Shown here piece after piece: positions 18,707-27,622 of a stretch of 43,409 nucleotides of DNA (positions are counted from its first letter, which is position 1; every line of letters begins with the position of its first letter). This stretch comes from Asparagopsis taxiformis. Taxonomy: Eukaryota > Rhodophyta > Florideophyceae > Bonnemaisoniales > Bonnemaisoniaceae. Both the position numbers and the translations under genes were made by a program. The notes under the pieces are model-generated. The model was not told where the DNA came from, made no database searches, and worked only from the letters and a program-made list of their open reading frames with translations. The stretch covers positions 1 to 43,409 of the forward strand of contig JALQPE010000329.1 in assembly GCA_030407315.1 (NCBI GenBank). Reading direction: 5' to 3'.

Positions 18707-21700
18707 TTAAGGGGATGAACGACCAAAGCGCATAATCCATTGCTCAGGGTTCACATTAAGCTTAGAGCTGCGTAGACATAGCATAATTGACGACTGATTC
18801 ATTGACTTAGTCAGTCCGTCAGCGATATTATGTCCACTCCGGACAAATCCAATATCCGATATGTCTCTATTCTTGAATCCTTCTCTCGCGCTGGCGATGT
18901 CAATCATCAATCGCCTTTCTGAGGTGCGCGAACCTTTAGAAATCACGTCGAATAGTGACTTAGAATCTGTAAACAGATTAACAGGGACGTTTCGGCCAGG
19001 TAGTAGCTGTTTAAGCTCTTGGGAAAGCGTGAAAGCAGTGTCAAACATGTCACTAAAGCTGATAAGTTCAGCACCCATGACAGATCTCGTCACTCTTCTG
19101 GCCTTGTATGACCGAAAGTGTACGGGTACGACATGATCTGAAGAGTCTCCGATGAAGATTATGTAACCAAGGTGCGATGTGCAATCGTGGTTACTGGCAA
19201 ACGAGGCATCTGAGAATCCAATTATCTTGAGCGTGTCATCATCCAATGACGGGAACTTGATAGTGACATTGTTTTCTTTCACATATTTGATCAGGCGGTT
19301 GACGCGTTTGATGATATCACGCCTTTTGTCGTCAAAGCGATCTCTAGTTATTTGTGTCAGCTGTGATATCTCATACAGTGCGTCGGGGCGAGTGTGGGAT
19401 AGCCATGCGAGTTGCATTCGCACCGAGCAAAGTGTGCTGTATGCAGCATCGTCAGGAATCAACTTTAGCTTCTCACAGTAATCTTTCTGTGATATCTCAA
19501 CGGTGTTGTCATCACCATAAGAAATCTTGAAACCAGTGAAGTTACAGGGCGGGCAGTCATCTTCAGACATATCAAATTCCTTAGATGTCTCTCTGCATAA
19601 CTTCTTGAATTCCGCAGTACCAACGCGTAACATATCATCCACATATACTCCAGATAGACCAATAAGCTTGTTATCTTTCATCTTACTGAAGAGGGCTACA
19701 TCTGAACGTGCGCTAGTCATTCCTAGCTTATCGCGATGATGGTTGGTCAATGTTTCAAACCACAAGTCTCCTGATTCGCAAAGTCCATAAAGAGGGCGGA
19801 GCAACTGTAGGCATTCATGTGGTGACAGTTCGAATTCTGGCACGGCTCTCTTAATGTATACTTCTCTGGAAAGGGGTTCGGCGGCTTGCAAGTAGGCTTG
19901 TTTGACATCAGACGTCCAAATGTCAAAGTTGAACATTGCGGCAGTCGTCAGCAATAGACGGATAGATGACGGTTGCAACGTCTGCGTAGTATGTACCATG
20001 AGATTCTTGAGTTTGTCTCGATGTCCGCCGATAACGAATCGAGCTTTATGCTTGATGTTACCGTCAGGAGTTGACTTGATACATAACACAAATCTTCCGG
20101 TAAGTACGTTAGCATCCAGAGGTACATCTTCACGACATACTACCTTGAAAGTTCCTCTTTCAATCAGGTTTCGGATTTCATTCCGTTTTGCCTCTGTCAT
20201 TTGCGGTGAATTGCATCGATCATCGTCAGGCGACAGAGTTTCAGTCATATAGACGTGTTGCATGATGTCAGGCGTGCGGTATGATTGAAGTGAGTCATGT
20301 AACTGCGTGAACATGGTATTGACATTATCTTCGGGGGTGTGGTATGGCTTGACTTGTGCGATACCAAAAGGACGGGCAGGACCAATGTGGCAATCTCTGA
20401 CATAGATCAACTTGCGTTGTCTGTCAATGTTCGACACGGCGTAGGGGCCTTTCCACTCACCTATACGATTAGCGATAATGTTCTCTCTACAGACTAATAC
20501 GTTTTGTCCGGGTTCAAATGCGATATGTGCAGCTGCAGGGGATTGGTGTCGCAGGGCACGTTTGATGCGTAGCTTAGCCATTTGATATTGCATCTCATTG
20601 CGAGCAGCTTCTGCGAGTTTAGCACGGCTTTCCAGCGATAATCTTTGTGCTGGTGGTTCTCCCAGGACACGTGTAGACGGATATTCACCAAATACTAAGG
20701 CGATTGGCACTAGGCCTTCTGGTCCAAGAGTATTATTCATCGCGTGCACGGATAGCGACAGTATCAATTCAGGAGAGGCGTTAGGATTCTCCAGCTTGAT
20801 CTTGCGGAACGTGTTGCGTAGCGGCTGGTGGTAGCGCTCACATATGCTCAAGCTTGAATGGGCTTCAATACCAGTTTTGTTAACTTGAACGTCGGAAGCT
20901 CTAGCTAACTGTACAAAGCTTTCGCCAAAAGAGGTGCTTTGGTCAACCAAGATTCGGTTTGGTAAACCAGTGTAAATGCAAAACCAGCAGTCGATTAGAA
21001 ATGACCATATTGTCTTCACACTGACGTTGGGTAGAAAACGGGCTGCACTGAAGTGGGTAGAGGCGTCAACGATATGGAGTATGGGACGGTTGTCAATGTA
21101 CATAATGTCCATTAGGATTTCTTCATTGAACTTCACGTCCTTCACGTCTTCAGCACCAAGTGTGACTCTGTATCTTGTTGGGGCTGGTTGGATACGTTGA
21201 CAAGGGTCACATCGTTTCGATATGTCTTCTAGTATCTTCAGTGTTTCTGGCGTAGTGTCATTAGGTATTCCTCTTTTGAGCAACCGGTAGAGCTTGTCGG
21301 CAGAAGGGTGACAGAATTGTCGGTGTAGTTTGACAAGTTGTTGTCTGTTAAAGAATGTTATCACAGGCGTGGACATGTCTGCATAAACGTGTCCGTTGTG
21401 ACAGTGCACAGGTACATTCCAATCTTTCAAGATGTGTGACTTCGAGTTGTCACTCTTGAGTACGGTACATTTGACGAGTAGATTCTGGACTGTGCCGATA
21501 TACATGCTGTGGCAGTCAAGTATGTCAAGTCCAAGTAGCGCGGGAATTTCAGCAGATATAACGTCGAGGGTGACAAATATCGTAGGGATACCAGGTGGCG
21601 TAGCCAGTGGTAGTGACAATAGTCCGAGTGAATCAAAGGTAGCATCGGCGAAGCGGAAGCGACGGCGAGACGTTTGTAGTCTCAGCCTTTTGCGGACACT

Positions 21701-21964
21701 GTTTGCTAGTTTCCTAGCTTCGCTTAGTCCAATAACTGATCGAGGGGCACCTGTATCTAAACAGAAAGCAGGGTGCATAGGATGTTTTGATTTGATTGCG
21801 AGACTGGCGGCATGCACAGGTACAGTTACCAATGTGCGGTTCGCTCTGCGCTTGAGTCTGCGTCTTTGGACATTAGTTCTGTTCAAGGGTTTCGCCTTGA
21901 TTGGGCGCTGCTGATGGGACGCGGGAACGCGACGCCCTAGTGAAAAAACGTAGCTGGGATACAC
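18707..21964 (-). CDS. Copia-C Pol polyprotein (protease, integrase, RT, RNase H)
   Basis: This 1085-residue frame encodes retropepsin CLDTGAPRSVIG (D70); an integrase zinc finger with His near 214/219 and C252/C255 (CDPCQRIQ); an integrase core with MDIMYID (286-291), ILVDQSTSFGESF (D341) and ERYHQPLRNTF (E377); RT WTSDVKQAYLQ (near 686) and GVYVDDMLRVG (near 775); and RNase H GFSDASFASN (near 917) with NIADGLTKSM at the end. The first codon listed is GTG. The frame is open from just after a TGA near 22000, so pol has no obvious ATG and is probably made by -1 frameshifting from gag. All catalytic residues are present. Confidence 0.92.
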   Translation of the reverse strand: MYPSYVFSLGRRVPASHQQRPIKAKPLNRTNVQRRRLKRRANRTLVTVPVHAASLAIKSKHPMHPAFCLDTGAPRSVIGLSEARKLANSVRKRLRLQTSRRRFRFADATFDSLGLLSLPLATPPGIPTIFVTLDVISAEIPALLGLDILDCHSMYIGTVQNLLVKCTVLKSDNSKSHILKDWNVPVHCHNGHVYADMSTPVITFFNRQQLVKLHRQFCHPSADKLYRLLKRGIPNDTTPETLKILEDISKRCDPCQRIQPAPTRYRVTLGAEDVKDVKFNEEILMDIMYIDNRPILHIVDASTHFSAARFLPNVSVKTIWSFLIDCWFCIYTGLPNRILVDQSTSFGESFVQLARASDVQVNKTGIEAHSSLSICERYHQPLRNTFRKIKLENPNASPELILSLSVHAMNNTLGPEGLVPIALVFGEYPSTRVLGEPPAQRLSLESRAKLAEAARNEMQYQMAKLRIKRALRHQSPAAAHIAFEPGQNVLVCRENIIANRIGEWKGPYAVSNIDRQRKLIYVRDCHIGPARPFGIAQVKPYHTPEDNVNTMFTQLHDSLQSYRTPDIMQHVYMTETLSPDDDRCNSPQMTEAKRNEIRNLIERGTFKVVCREDVPLDANVLTGRFVLCIKSTPDGNIKHKARFVIGGHRDKLKNLMVHTTQTLQPSSIRLLLTTAAMFNFDIWTSDVKQAYLQAAEPLSREVYIKRAVPEFELSPHECLQLLRPLYGLCESGDLWFETLTNHHRDKLGMTSARSDVALFSKMKDNKLIGLSGVYVDDMLRVGTAEFKKLCRETSKEFDMSEDDCPPCNFTGFKISYGDDNTVEISQKDYCEKLKLIPDDAAYSTLCSVRMQLAWLSHTRPDALYEISQLTQITRDRFDDKRRDIIKRVNRLIKYVKENNVTIKFPSLDDDTLKIIGFSDASFASNHDCTSHLGYIIFIGDSSDHVVPVHFRSYKARRVTRSVMGAELISFSDMFDTAFTLSQELKQLLPGRNVPVNLFTDSKSLFDVISKGSRTSERRLMIDIASAREGFKNRDISDIGFVRSGHNIADGLTKSMNQSSIMLCLRSSKLNVNPEQWIMRFGRSSP

Positions 21965-23232
21965 TGTACATGATGAGTAGTGTATGATACATCATTCTGA
22001 TCGTGCAGAATAGTTGACATTGCTATGTTGTTAATAGCATGCGAGCTGTCAGCATGTTCAGCTAGTATCTCTCTGTCGGGACAACCGTCTTCGTCTTCGG
22101 TACACTCGACATGAAGTTTCTCAAAAGCTTCAAGTTCTGAACATACTTCAGTGTGAAAATTGTCATCGTGGAGTGGCAGTTGAGCGGGGTCAGGTGAACA
22201 GGGGTCACATACGTTGTGCGCATAACGGTCATAATTTGACACGAGGCTAGCAAGTAGTGTGACAGCAGGTACACCTTTCTGTAGCTGTCTTGTGACTGCT
22301 CCCTTCACGTCACGCTCTTTGCAATCGCGTGCAAAGTGGTCATCAGCGTCACATATCTTGCAAAACATACGTTTGCCATTCTTGCCAATAGGGTTTTTGC
22401 CTTCTTTAGCGCTTGTGCTGCGCGCTTGGCGAAGCGGTTCATGCACGATAGCACGTCTCGTGACATGGGATGGTGGACGGCCGTATCGGTGATAAAGGGT
22501 ATCGGCTTGGGTGTCATTCTCAGGCTGCAATGACTGCTTCTCTTCGAAGAGTTGCATCTTGACACGGAGCGAGGTGACAAATTTGTTGAAGCTGTATCCA
22601 GATGAGGTGATATCTGCGATAGCTGCTTCTGCCCATGGCTGTCGGATGACGGCCTGGCGGAGGAAGTGTGACTTGTTCTCGTCACGGCGGAAGGCAGGAG
22701 GACATTGCGGAGCAAGTGAGTTGATTGTGTCAAAGAGTCTTGTCAAGCACTCATCAGCATCTGACACATCAGCCTTTCTCCTAATCTTCTCAAACGTCAG
22801 AGTACTCAGCTCTGTTAGCACTGACAGTTGACGAGCTTCATTGTCATACTCACCGGTCATGACTTCAACCAGTTCGTCGTAGCTCATCTTCGAGTGAGTG
22901 TTATCACAGAAGAAGATGCATGCAGCACCATCAAACAGGTTGATGAAGAAGCGAGTCTTCTGTACGTATGACAGTTCATACTGCGCCGAGCATATCTCGT
23001 AGTCCATGATACTACGTCGAATGGATTGCTGTTTACCTCCAGTAAACTTTGCATCTCGGAAGTGGGATGATACAGCGGCAGCTTTCCTATGAGAGTCATT
23101 CGCGTCTTGGGCGGTAGAAGCAGAGGGTGGCAACTTCATTTTCGCAGGTTGGACACGAGGTGTCATTGCGTCATTCTCTTCTAGAATCTGGAATGATTTA
23201 GGAAAACGGGGCGTATAGCGGCGGTGACTCAT
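21937..23232 (-). CDS. Copia-C Gag
   Basis: This 431-residue protein would form the particle and bind the genomic RNA. A helical block (about 60-230, with QKTRFFINLFDGAACIFF and FNKFVTSLRVKMQLFEE) resembles the capsid half of copia Gags. A CCHC zinc knuckle, CKICDADDHFARDC, lies at 291-304. The acidic, Cys-containing C-terminus (310-431) is longer than usual. Its start at 23232 is two codons after an in-frame TAA that ends the leader ORF, so the true N-terminus may lie further upstream if that stop is read through or is a mutation. Confidence 0.85.
   Translation of the reverse strand: MSHRRYTPRFPKSFQILEENDAMTPRVQPAKMKLPPSASTAQDANDSHRKAAAVSSHFRDAKFTGGKQQSIRRSIMDYEICSAQYELSYVQKTRFFINLFDGAACIFFCDNTHSKMSYDELVEVMTGEYDNEARQLSVLTELSTLTFEKIRRKADVSDADECLTRLFDTINSLAPQCPPAFRRDENKSHFLRQAVIRQPWAEAAIADITSSGYSFNKFVTSLRVKMQLFEEKQSLQPENDTQADTLYHRYGRPPSHVTRRAIVHEPLRQARSTSAKEGKNPIGKNGKRMFCKICDADDHFARDCKERDVKGAVTRQLQKGVPAVTLLASLVSNYDRYAHNVCDPCSPDPAQLPLHDDNFHTEVCSELEAFEKLHVECTEDEDGCPDREILAEHADSSHAINNIAMSTILHDQNDVSYTTHHVQCIPATFFH
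21943..21948 (-). promoter_or_regulatory. T6 run at the gag-pol overlap (candidate frameshift site)
   Basis: On the element's strand gag ends ...ACG TTT TTT CAC TAG and pol reads one base back (GTT TTT TCA CTA). A six-T run three bases before the gag stop, inside the roughly 60-bp overlap, is the most likely place for a -1 slip. It is not a perfect X XXY YYZ heptamer. Confidence 0.45.
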
Positions 23233-23238
23233 TTGTCC

Positions 23239-23853
23239 TTATCTCTGTGTATCCGGCGGTGGTGTAGACACAGGAGTTGACAAGCGGCGTCTGACTCCAT
23301 CCTCATTAGCAGGAGTGTCAGGTAGTGACGATCTTCTGTTGGTCGTGTGAGGAGTCGTTGACGTTGGACTGACAGGGCGGCGAGGTGTCTCTTGCACAGT
23401 TTCCGGTAAAGCGTCCGGCACAGTCTGCATGTTGTAGAATTCATCAAGATACTTCTCGACCATTTCGTCAGAAGGGTTGTGCACACAGGCGAGCCAAATG
23501 AATATACCAGCAGAGGGGTTTGACAAAACTTCATGGCCGAGTCGGTCAGTGATATTACTAGGAACCTTTAGACAACCATACAACTGAGCAGTTTCCTTCA
23601 ACAGAATCATAGGGAAAGTAGGGTTTTCAAATAGTTCTTGCGTAAATAACTTCCTTGGAGGAGGGATCAGTGACAGGATGTAGGCCGTCAGGATCTCTGG
23701 TGGGCTTTCGGATCCAATCTCATTTGTCTTGAGAGTTTGCAAAGCAGCGAAGCGAAATGTTTCACCAATGTCAGTGACAGCGTCACATTCATTGCACATC
23801 TTGATCAAACGATCGCGTCGGGCCTTCTTGTCCTCGATTGGCGTGTCAGCCAT
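23239..23853 (-). CDS. Copia-C leader ORF in frame with gag
   Basis: About 204 residues start at an ATG 39 bp after the 5' LTR and end at a TAA. Two codons later, in the same frame, comes the gag ATG. The first 130 residues look globular (PEILTAYILSLIPPP, AGIFIWLACVHNPSDEMVEK); the rest is a Pro/Ser/Thr-rich linker (about 140-204). No family is recognised. It may be an extra N-terminal Gag domain cut off by a nonsense change, or a separate protein with gag made by readthrough or reinitiation. Confidence 0.65.
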   Translation of the reverse strand: MADTPIEDKKARRDRLIKMCNECDAVTDIGETFRFAALQTLKTNEIGSESPPEILTAYILSLIPPPRKLFTQELFENPTFPMILLKETAQLYGCLKVPSNITDRLGHEVLSNPSAGIFIWLACVHNPSDEMVEKYLDEFYNMQTVPDALPETVQETPRRPVSPTSTTPHTTNRRSSLPDTPANEDGVRRRLSTPVSTPPPDTQR

Positions 23854-23892
23854 CACGGTTCTCTCGCGGCAATACAGACGCTAAATCCGGAT

Positions 23893-24382
23893 TGTCGTAA
23901 GCACTGCCTTTCAGCGAGAGGTCACTATCGGACGGCGGTCCAAGCCCCCGTATGTTACCCGATAGCAACGTATGGTAAACAGACCAGGTCAGTTGTCACA
24001 CTCCAAATAGAATGTTAGCAAGCGGTAGCGTAGTCAGCGAGCGAGCTGTGGACGAGCAGGCGCGTGCGTGGGACCGGCAAAGGGGAGCGCGGAACTGCGA
24101 CAGGAAGGCGTGGAACGTTTGGAAAGTTTGTCGAGAATGGAAGAGCAACAGCGACGCAACCTTTGGGTTGAACCGCGTTATTTACTCTATAATTCCATAA
24201 TCTCTTATCTGGAAAGTAGAGCGGTAAAGGGGATGGCGGGTAGATATAGTAACCTACACAAGCGAGCGACTCACCGACGGCTGGCTCTCCCGGACGGCGG
24301 GTCGAGCGAATTACAGTAGATAACTGCGACACGGACCTTACAGCTAGGTCCATTGATCCGGATCGGTCGCGAGATATCGTCA
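23893..24382 (-). repeat. Copia-C 5' LTR (490 bp)
   Basis: Identical to 18153-18642 across its length. As the upstream LTR it should drive transcription leftwards. Only 39 bp separate it from the leader ORF. Confidence 0.95.
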
Positions 24383-24387
24383 GGCTT
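24383..24387. repeat. Copia-C target-site duplication, right copy
   Basis: GGCTT follows the LTR and matches 18148-18152. Confidence 0.9.
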
Positions 24388-25062
24388 CGTACCTCCCGGC
24401 TACGTCCCTCCCTTTTCCCGAGCTCGCGCAACCATCTCCCACACTCGATATCATATGTTTACCCGGATTCATCGCGGCAGCAGCATCCCCAGTTGTTTGC
24501 TGTCTTCGATTCATCGCGCAAACGTCCTCGCGTCTCGCACTTGTGTTCTGATGAGTCATACGGTGTAAACCACGTGTCACAGATCAACAAGTGTTCCTGT
24601 AGCCCAGTGAATGGCCAGTACGCAATCATTGCATACTGAAAACTTACACAAACATGCCCCTGCTGCTTTGTTTCCCATGTCTCCAGGACGCCATCACCAA
24701 CTCCACCGCTTCAACTTGAGTTCTCTCCCCTGCCTCCGACAACCAACCCATCGCCGTCCGCAACCCTATCCCAATACAAATCTCACGACAACGCGCCCTC
24801 ATCGATAGTCCATCCCTCCCGCTTGTCCATCTAAGACTCATCTCCCAAACCCTTCATTGCCCATTCCTCGACCTCCCTCCCTGCCCACCGTGCCTTACGA
24901 CGCTCCATCCCCGCTTCCTTAACGGCTCCATTCCACACCGCGTATTCAACTTTCCGCCAAAGCCGTTTCAGCCCTCCGCCCTGTCAAACGCCCATCGCCC
25001 CTCATTTCATACTGAAACGACTAGCCGCTCTAGTCACCGCCTCCGCCACCACCGCTCTCAAA
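24388..25062 (+). promoter_or_regulatory. C/T-rich upstream region of the NB-ARC gene
   Basis: The plus strand from about 24640 to 25060 is strongly pyrimidine-rich, like the leader of the second ParB-like gene at 42430-42497, so a promoter plus 5' UTR is likely. The NB-ARC frame stays open upstream to a TAA near 24833 but has no ATG before 25063; the extra residues have a biased composition and are probably not coding. No TATA box was identified. Confidence 0.4.
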
Positions 25063-26544
25063 ATGGGAGGTAGCTTTTCTCTCTCTAACCTACCAGCCAG
25101 ACAGCCAAAGACTTTCCATGTTCCATCAAATCTTGCCGCCGTCCTCGACTTTTCCCAACAATCTCCAACTCCAGAGAGTAGAGCCAAACAAGAACTCCTC
25201 TCTCGCACAGGTGGTCGCAACACCATCGCCCTCGTCGGTATGGGCGGCGCCGGAAAGACAACCATTCTCAAGGAAATTGGGCATGACAGCGACATCTGGG
25301 CGAGATACCCCGACGGCATATGGTTCATTTCGCTTGGCCAGGACGCAGACGTTTCGAAATTGATGACACAGCTAGAAGAGTTTGTCCGAGAAGCTTGTCC
25401 CCAGTTTCTCGACGATTTTCTGCGCATGTCCGCCACTGATAAATCTCCAACTGTGCTGTTGCAGAAATTTTTCGATCAGCTCAAGGACCAAAATATTCTG
25501 CTTATCTTCGATGACGTCTGGGATGTGTCCGACACCTTGTACGCGCTGCTCAAGGAATTTTGCGCTGCTGTGCGTAAGCTCCCATCTGCGTCCCTCAAGC
25601 TGCTCAAATCGACCAGGGATCATGGTGTGGCACGCATTCCTCTCCACGACGTCCAAATCGATGTGATTCCAAATGCGTCAGATTCTGAAACAGCAAAGCG
25701 AATTCTGTGCAGTTATGCCAATGTACAACGATCGACACTGCACTCTCTCTCGACCGAAAGTAAAGACGCCTTGGAAAACATTGTGAAGACTTGTGCCGGT
25801 CTCCCATTAGCTCTCTGTGTTGCAGGTACTTCCGTTCTTCGTGAAATGAATCAACTTGCCGACGGCTCCAAAGAAGCAGCATGGATTCGGTATTGGGATG
25901 CACTGCAGCATAACGCGCAACAACTTGGTGAGACCGAGAGCTTGGAACACTTGGGTTTGTATGCCTCCTTGCAATCGAGTTTAAATGCAGCAGAGCAGAA
26001 ATGGAAGGTGGAAACGGTTTCCCTCAAGGAACTGTTCCAATCGCTCAGTGTGCTCCAGAAGCAATCGTCCATACCGCTGACCACACTCCAGCATCTCTGG
26101 GGCCTGTCTTACAAGGATGCAAAGCACGGTATGAATCTGCTGATCGAAGGGAACATTGCAGCTCCAGCTACTGTTGGTGAGAGTACAAATGCCGCATTGA
26201 CCGTTCATGACTTGGTTCATGACTATGCAGTGCATTTGACTCAAGGAGATGAGGTGCAAACGTACCACGCCAGCCTTGTGGACCAGTTCTGCTCGACATC
26301 TGAGTTATCCACATCCACTACCAGATGGCAGAAATTGTCGGAGGAGGCATACATGAGTGAGAATATCGTGTACCACATGCTCGGCGCCAGACGGGGCACA
26401 GATGCATTGCGCCTTCTCACCGACTATTCATGGATGCAGTGGTTGAACAAAGACGAGAAACGGGTGCCGTTTGTAGACTGTCTCGGTGACATCCAGTCCA
26501 ATCGTTGGGCGTTGATTGAATGCGGCAGTAATAATACCAGGTGA
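25063..26544 (+). CDS. NB-ARC (STAND) NTPase, truncated before its repeat domain
   Basis: The protein has 493 residues in one exon. P-loop ALVGMGGAGKTT is at 56-67; Walker B NILLIFDDVWD at 144-154; RNBS-B/sensor LKSTRD (R185); CAGLPLAL at 244-251; and an MHD-like VHDLVHDYA at 381-389. This set defines NB-ARC switch ATPases (APAF-1, plant R proteins), used in immunity or cell-death signalling. The segment after the MHD motif (VYHMLGARRGTDALRLLTDYSWMQ) resembles the linker that precedes WD40 repeats in APAF-1-like proteins, so a sensor domain is missing. The stop TGA coincides with the first bases of the apparent Gypsy LTR. Alternatively AG|GTGAAT there is a splice donor. No N-terminal TIR or CARD is seen. 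Confidence 0.88.
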   Translation: MGGSFSLSNLPARQPKTFHVPSNLAAVLDFSQQSPTPESRAKQELLSRTGGRNTIALVGMGGAGKTTILKEIGHDSDIWARYPDGIWFISLGQDADVSKLMTQLEEFVREACPQFLDDFLRMSATDKSPTVLLQKFFDQLKDQNILLIFDDVWDVSDTLYALLKEFCAAVRKLPSASLKLLKSTRDHGVARIPLHDVQIDVIPNASDSETAKRILCSYANVQRSTLHSLSTESKDALENIVKTCAGLPLALCVAGTSVLREMNQLADGSKEAAWIRYWDALQHNAQQLGETESLEHLGLYASLQSSLNAAEQKWKVETVSLKELFQSLSVLQKQSSIPLTTLQHLWGLSYKDAKHGMNLLIEGNIAAPATVGESTNAALTVHDLVHDYAVHLTQGDEVQTYHASLVDQFCSTSELSTSTTRWQKLSEEAYMSENIVYHMLGARRGTDALRLLTDYSWMQWLNKDEKRVPFVDCLGDIQSNRWALIECGSNNTR

Positions 26545-26955
26545 ATGTAAACTGGTTATCACCAGCAGGTTTAATGTGTATACAAGTTATGGACTTGTAT
26601 CTTGGCAAGTTATCACTTGCTTCAGGTTGCAAGAGCTATTGCTCTCTCTCTGATGAAGTTGTTCTGATGATCTCTGATGATCGCTGATGGTCCCTCATGC
26701 TCTCTCTTGCAACCTTCAGCATTCTCTATCTAATATACTATTTTGTAATCTAGCTGTTCACCATTGTTGTGTGCTATTCTGAGTTTCACATCCATTGTGA
26801 GTCATTAATGTATGAACGTACTAATTTGTTCAATCCCTTAATTATTTCAACGTTCATGTTATTGAACGTTTCAGCTTGAAGATAATGTCAGCTTGATTTT
26901 CAGTTGTGTTGTACTATGATATTTCCACATTGCTTAAAGTGCTCGAATGTCTACA
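26543..26955 (-). repeat. Probable 3' LTR of the chromovirus
   Basis: The 413-bp candidate has TG...CA ends (TGAATGTAAACTGG to ATGTCTACA on the plus strand). On the element's strand it is preceded by ATGGGGCAG, a modest polypurine tract, about 36 bp after the integrase stop. A TATA-like TAGTATATTAG on the element's strand lies near 26735-26745. An inverted pair (GGTTGCAAGAG near 26624, CTCTTGCAACC near 26713) frames a TGATGATC-rich stretch. The partner LTR is lost, so the ends cannot be checked by alignment. Confidence 0.45.
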
Positions 26956-26991
26956 CTGCCCCATGTTCGGTCATGATAGAACATTCAATAG

Positions 26992-27576
26992 TCATTTGGG
27001 TACTGTTATGTGCTTCATTGCCTGTTTGGAAATTCTGCTTCCTTCACTGGAAAGATATTCCTTCAGTAAGTCTGGAACATCTTCACTTAGATTGGTTATG
27101 GGCTCCCATGTGTTATCACACATATCTGGCAGCCCTTCCCATTCCACTCTAATCTGGATTGTGCTTCCATTCTTTCTTATACCCTTGAGGCATTTGATCT
27201 CCTCATACTGCTCTTCACTGTGTCTTGCATGAGTAATGAGTTGTTGAGATGCTTCTCTTCCGTCCATGTTACTTCTATACAAAACGATCCTTGTTGCATG
27301 TACTCGTTCTGTCTGATTATCAATCAGACTTGTGACTTCATAAACCAAATGGTTCATTACTCTGGTAATGCGTTTTGGTCCTTGCCATTTAAATGTCAAC
27401 TTGTGACCTCGATCCTGTGCTTTACGCACAAGTACGAAATCTCCTTTCTCATATGATGGCTTAACAATGTTTGTTCGCTCATTGTGAGCTCTGATTTGTC
27501 GTTTCCTGTTACTTGATATATGCTCTAGTGATGGAATGCATTGCATCAAGCGACTTCTGTAATCGTTCGATCTCAA
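26992..27576 (-). CDS. Chromovirus integrase C-terminus with chromodomain
   Basis: These 194 residues continue the integrase after a frameshift. A GPY/F-type module (KGDFVLVRK...FKWQGPKRITRV, 44-73) is followed by a chromodomain at about 124-175 (YEEIKCLKGIRKNG, IRVEWEGLPD, NTWEPITNL). In chromoviruses this domain directs integration to marked chromatin. Aromatic residues of a methyl-lysine cage are partly visible (Tyr124, Trp146, Trp157). Confidence 0.8.
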   Translation of the reverse strand: MRSNDYRSRLMQCIPSLEHISSNRKRQIRAHNERTNIVKPSYEKGDFVLVRKAQDRGHKLTFKWQGPKRITRVMNHLVYEVTSLIDNQTERVHATRIVLYRSNMDGREASQQLITHARHSEEQYEEIKCLKGIRKNGSTIQIRVEWEGLPDMCDNTWEPITNLSEDVPDLLKEYLSSEGSRISKQAMKHITVPK

Positions 27577-27622
27577 TTATCTTCTGGCATGCATTAAATG
27601 TGATCGGAGTTGTGGAAGAAAC

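Larger units (their letters stand above)
18153..24382 (-). mobile_element. Copia-C: complete, apparently intact Ty1/copia-type element with an extra leader ORF
   Basis: Two identical 490-bp LTRs with TG...CA ends are flanked by the 5-bp duplication GGCTT. A polypurine tract abuts the 3' LTR. On the minus strand a leader ORF, gag and pol follow one another. Pol has integrase before RT, the copia order, but is only distantly similar to Copia-B, so it is a different lineage. Gag and pol are in different frames, unlike Copia-B. All frames are open over their expected lengths, so apart from the leader/gag stop this copy could be autonomous. No clear tRNA primer site was recognised next to the 5' LTR. 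Confidence 0.95.

Noticed and set aside
23870..23892. tRNA primer-binding site for Copia-C
   Set aside because: The bases after the 5' LTR (ATCCGGATTTAGCG on the element's strand) match no tRNA 3' end or anticodon arm that I can recognise.
18148..24420. A host gene interrupted by Copia-C (the empty site is open across GGCTT)
   Set aside because: More than one frame is open across the restored site over a short distance, and no domain or start was found.
24836..25062. N-terminal extension of the NB-ARC frame
   Set aside because: Open but without an ATG and with UTR-like pyrimidine-rich composition; the P-loop lies at a normal distance from the ATG at 25063.
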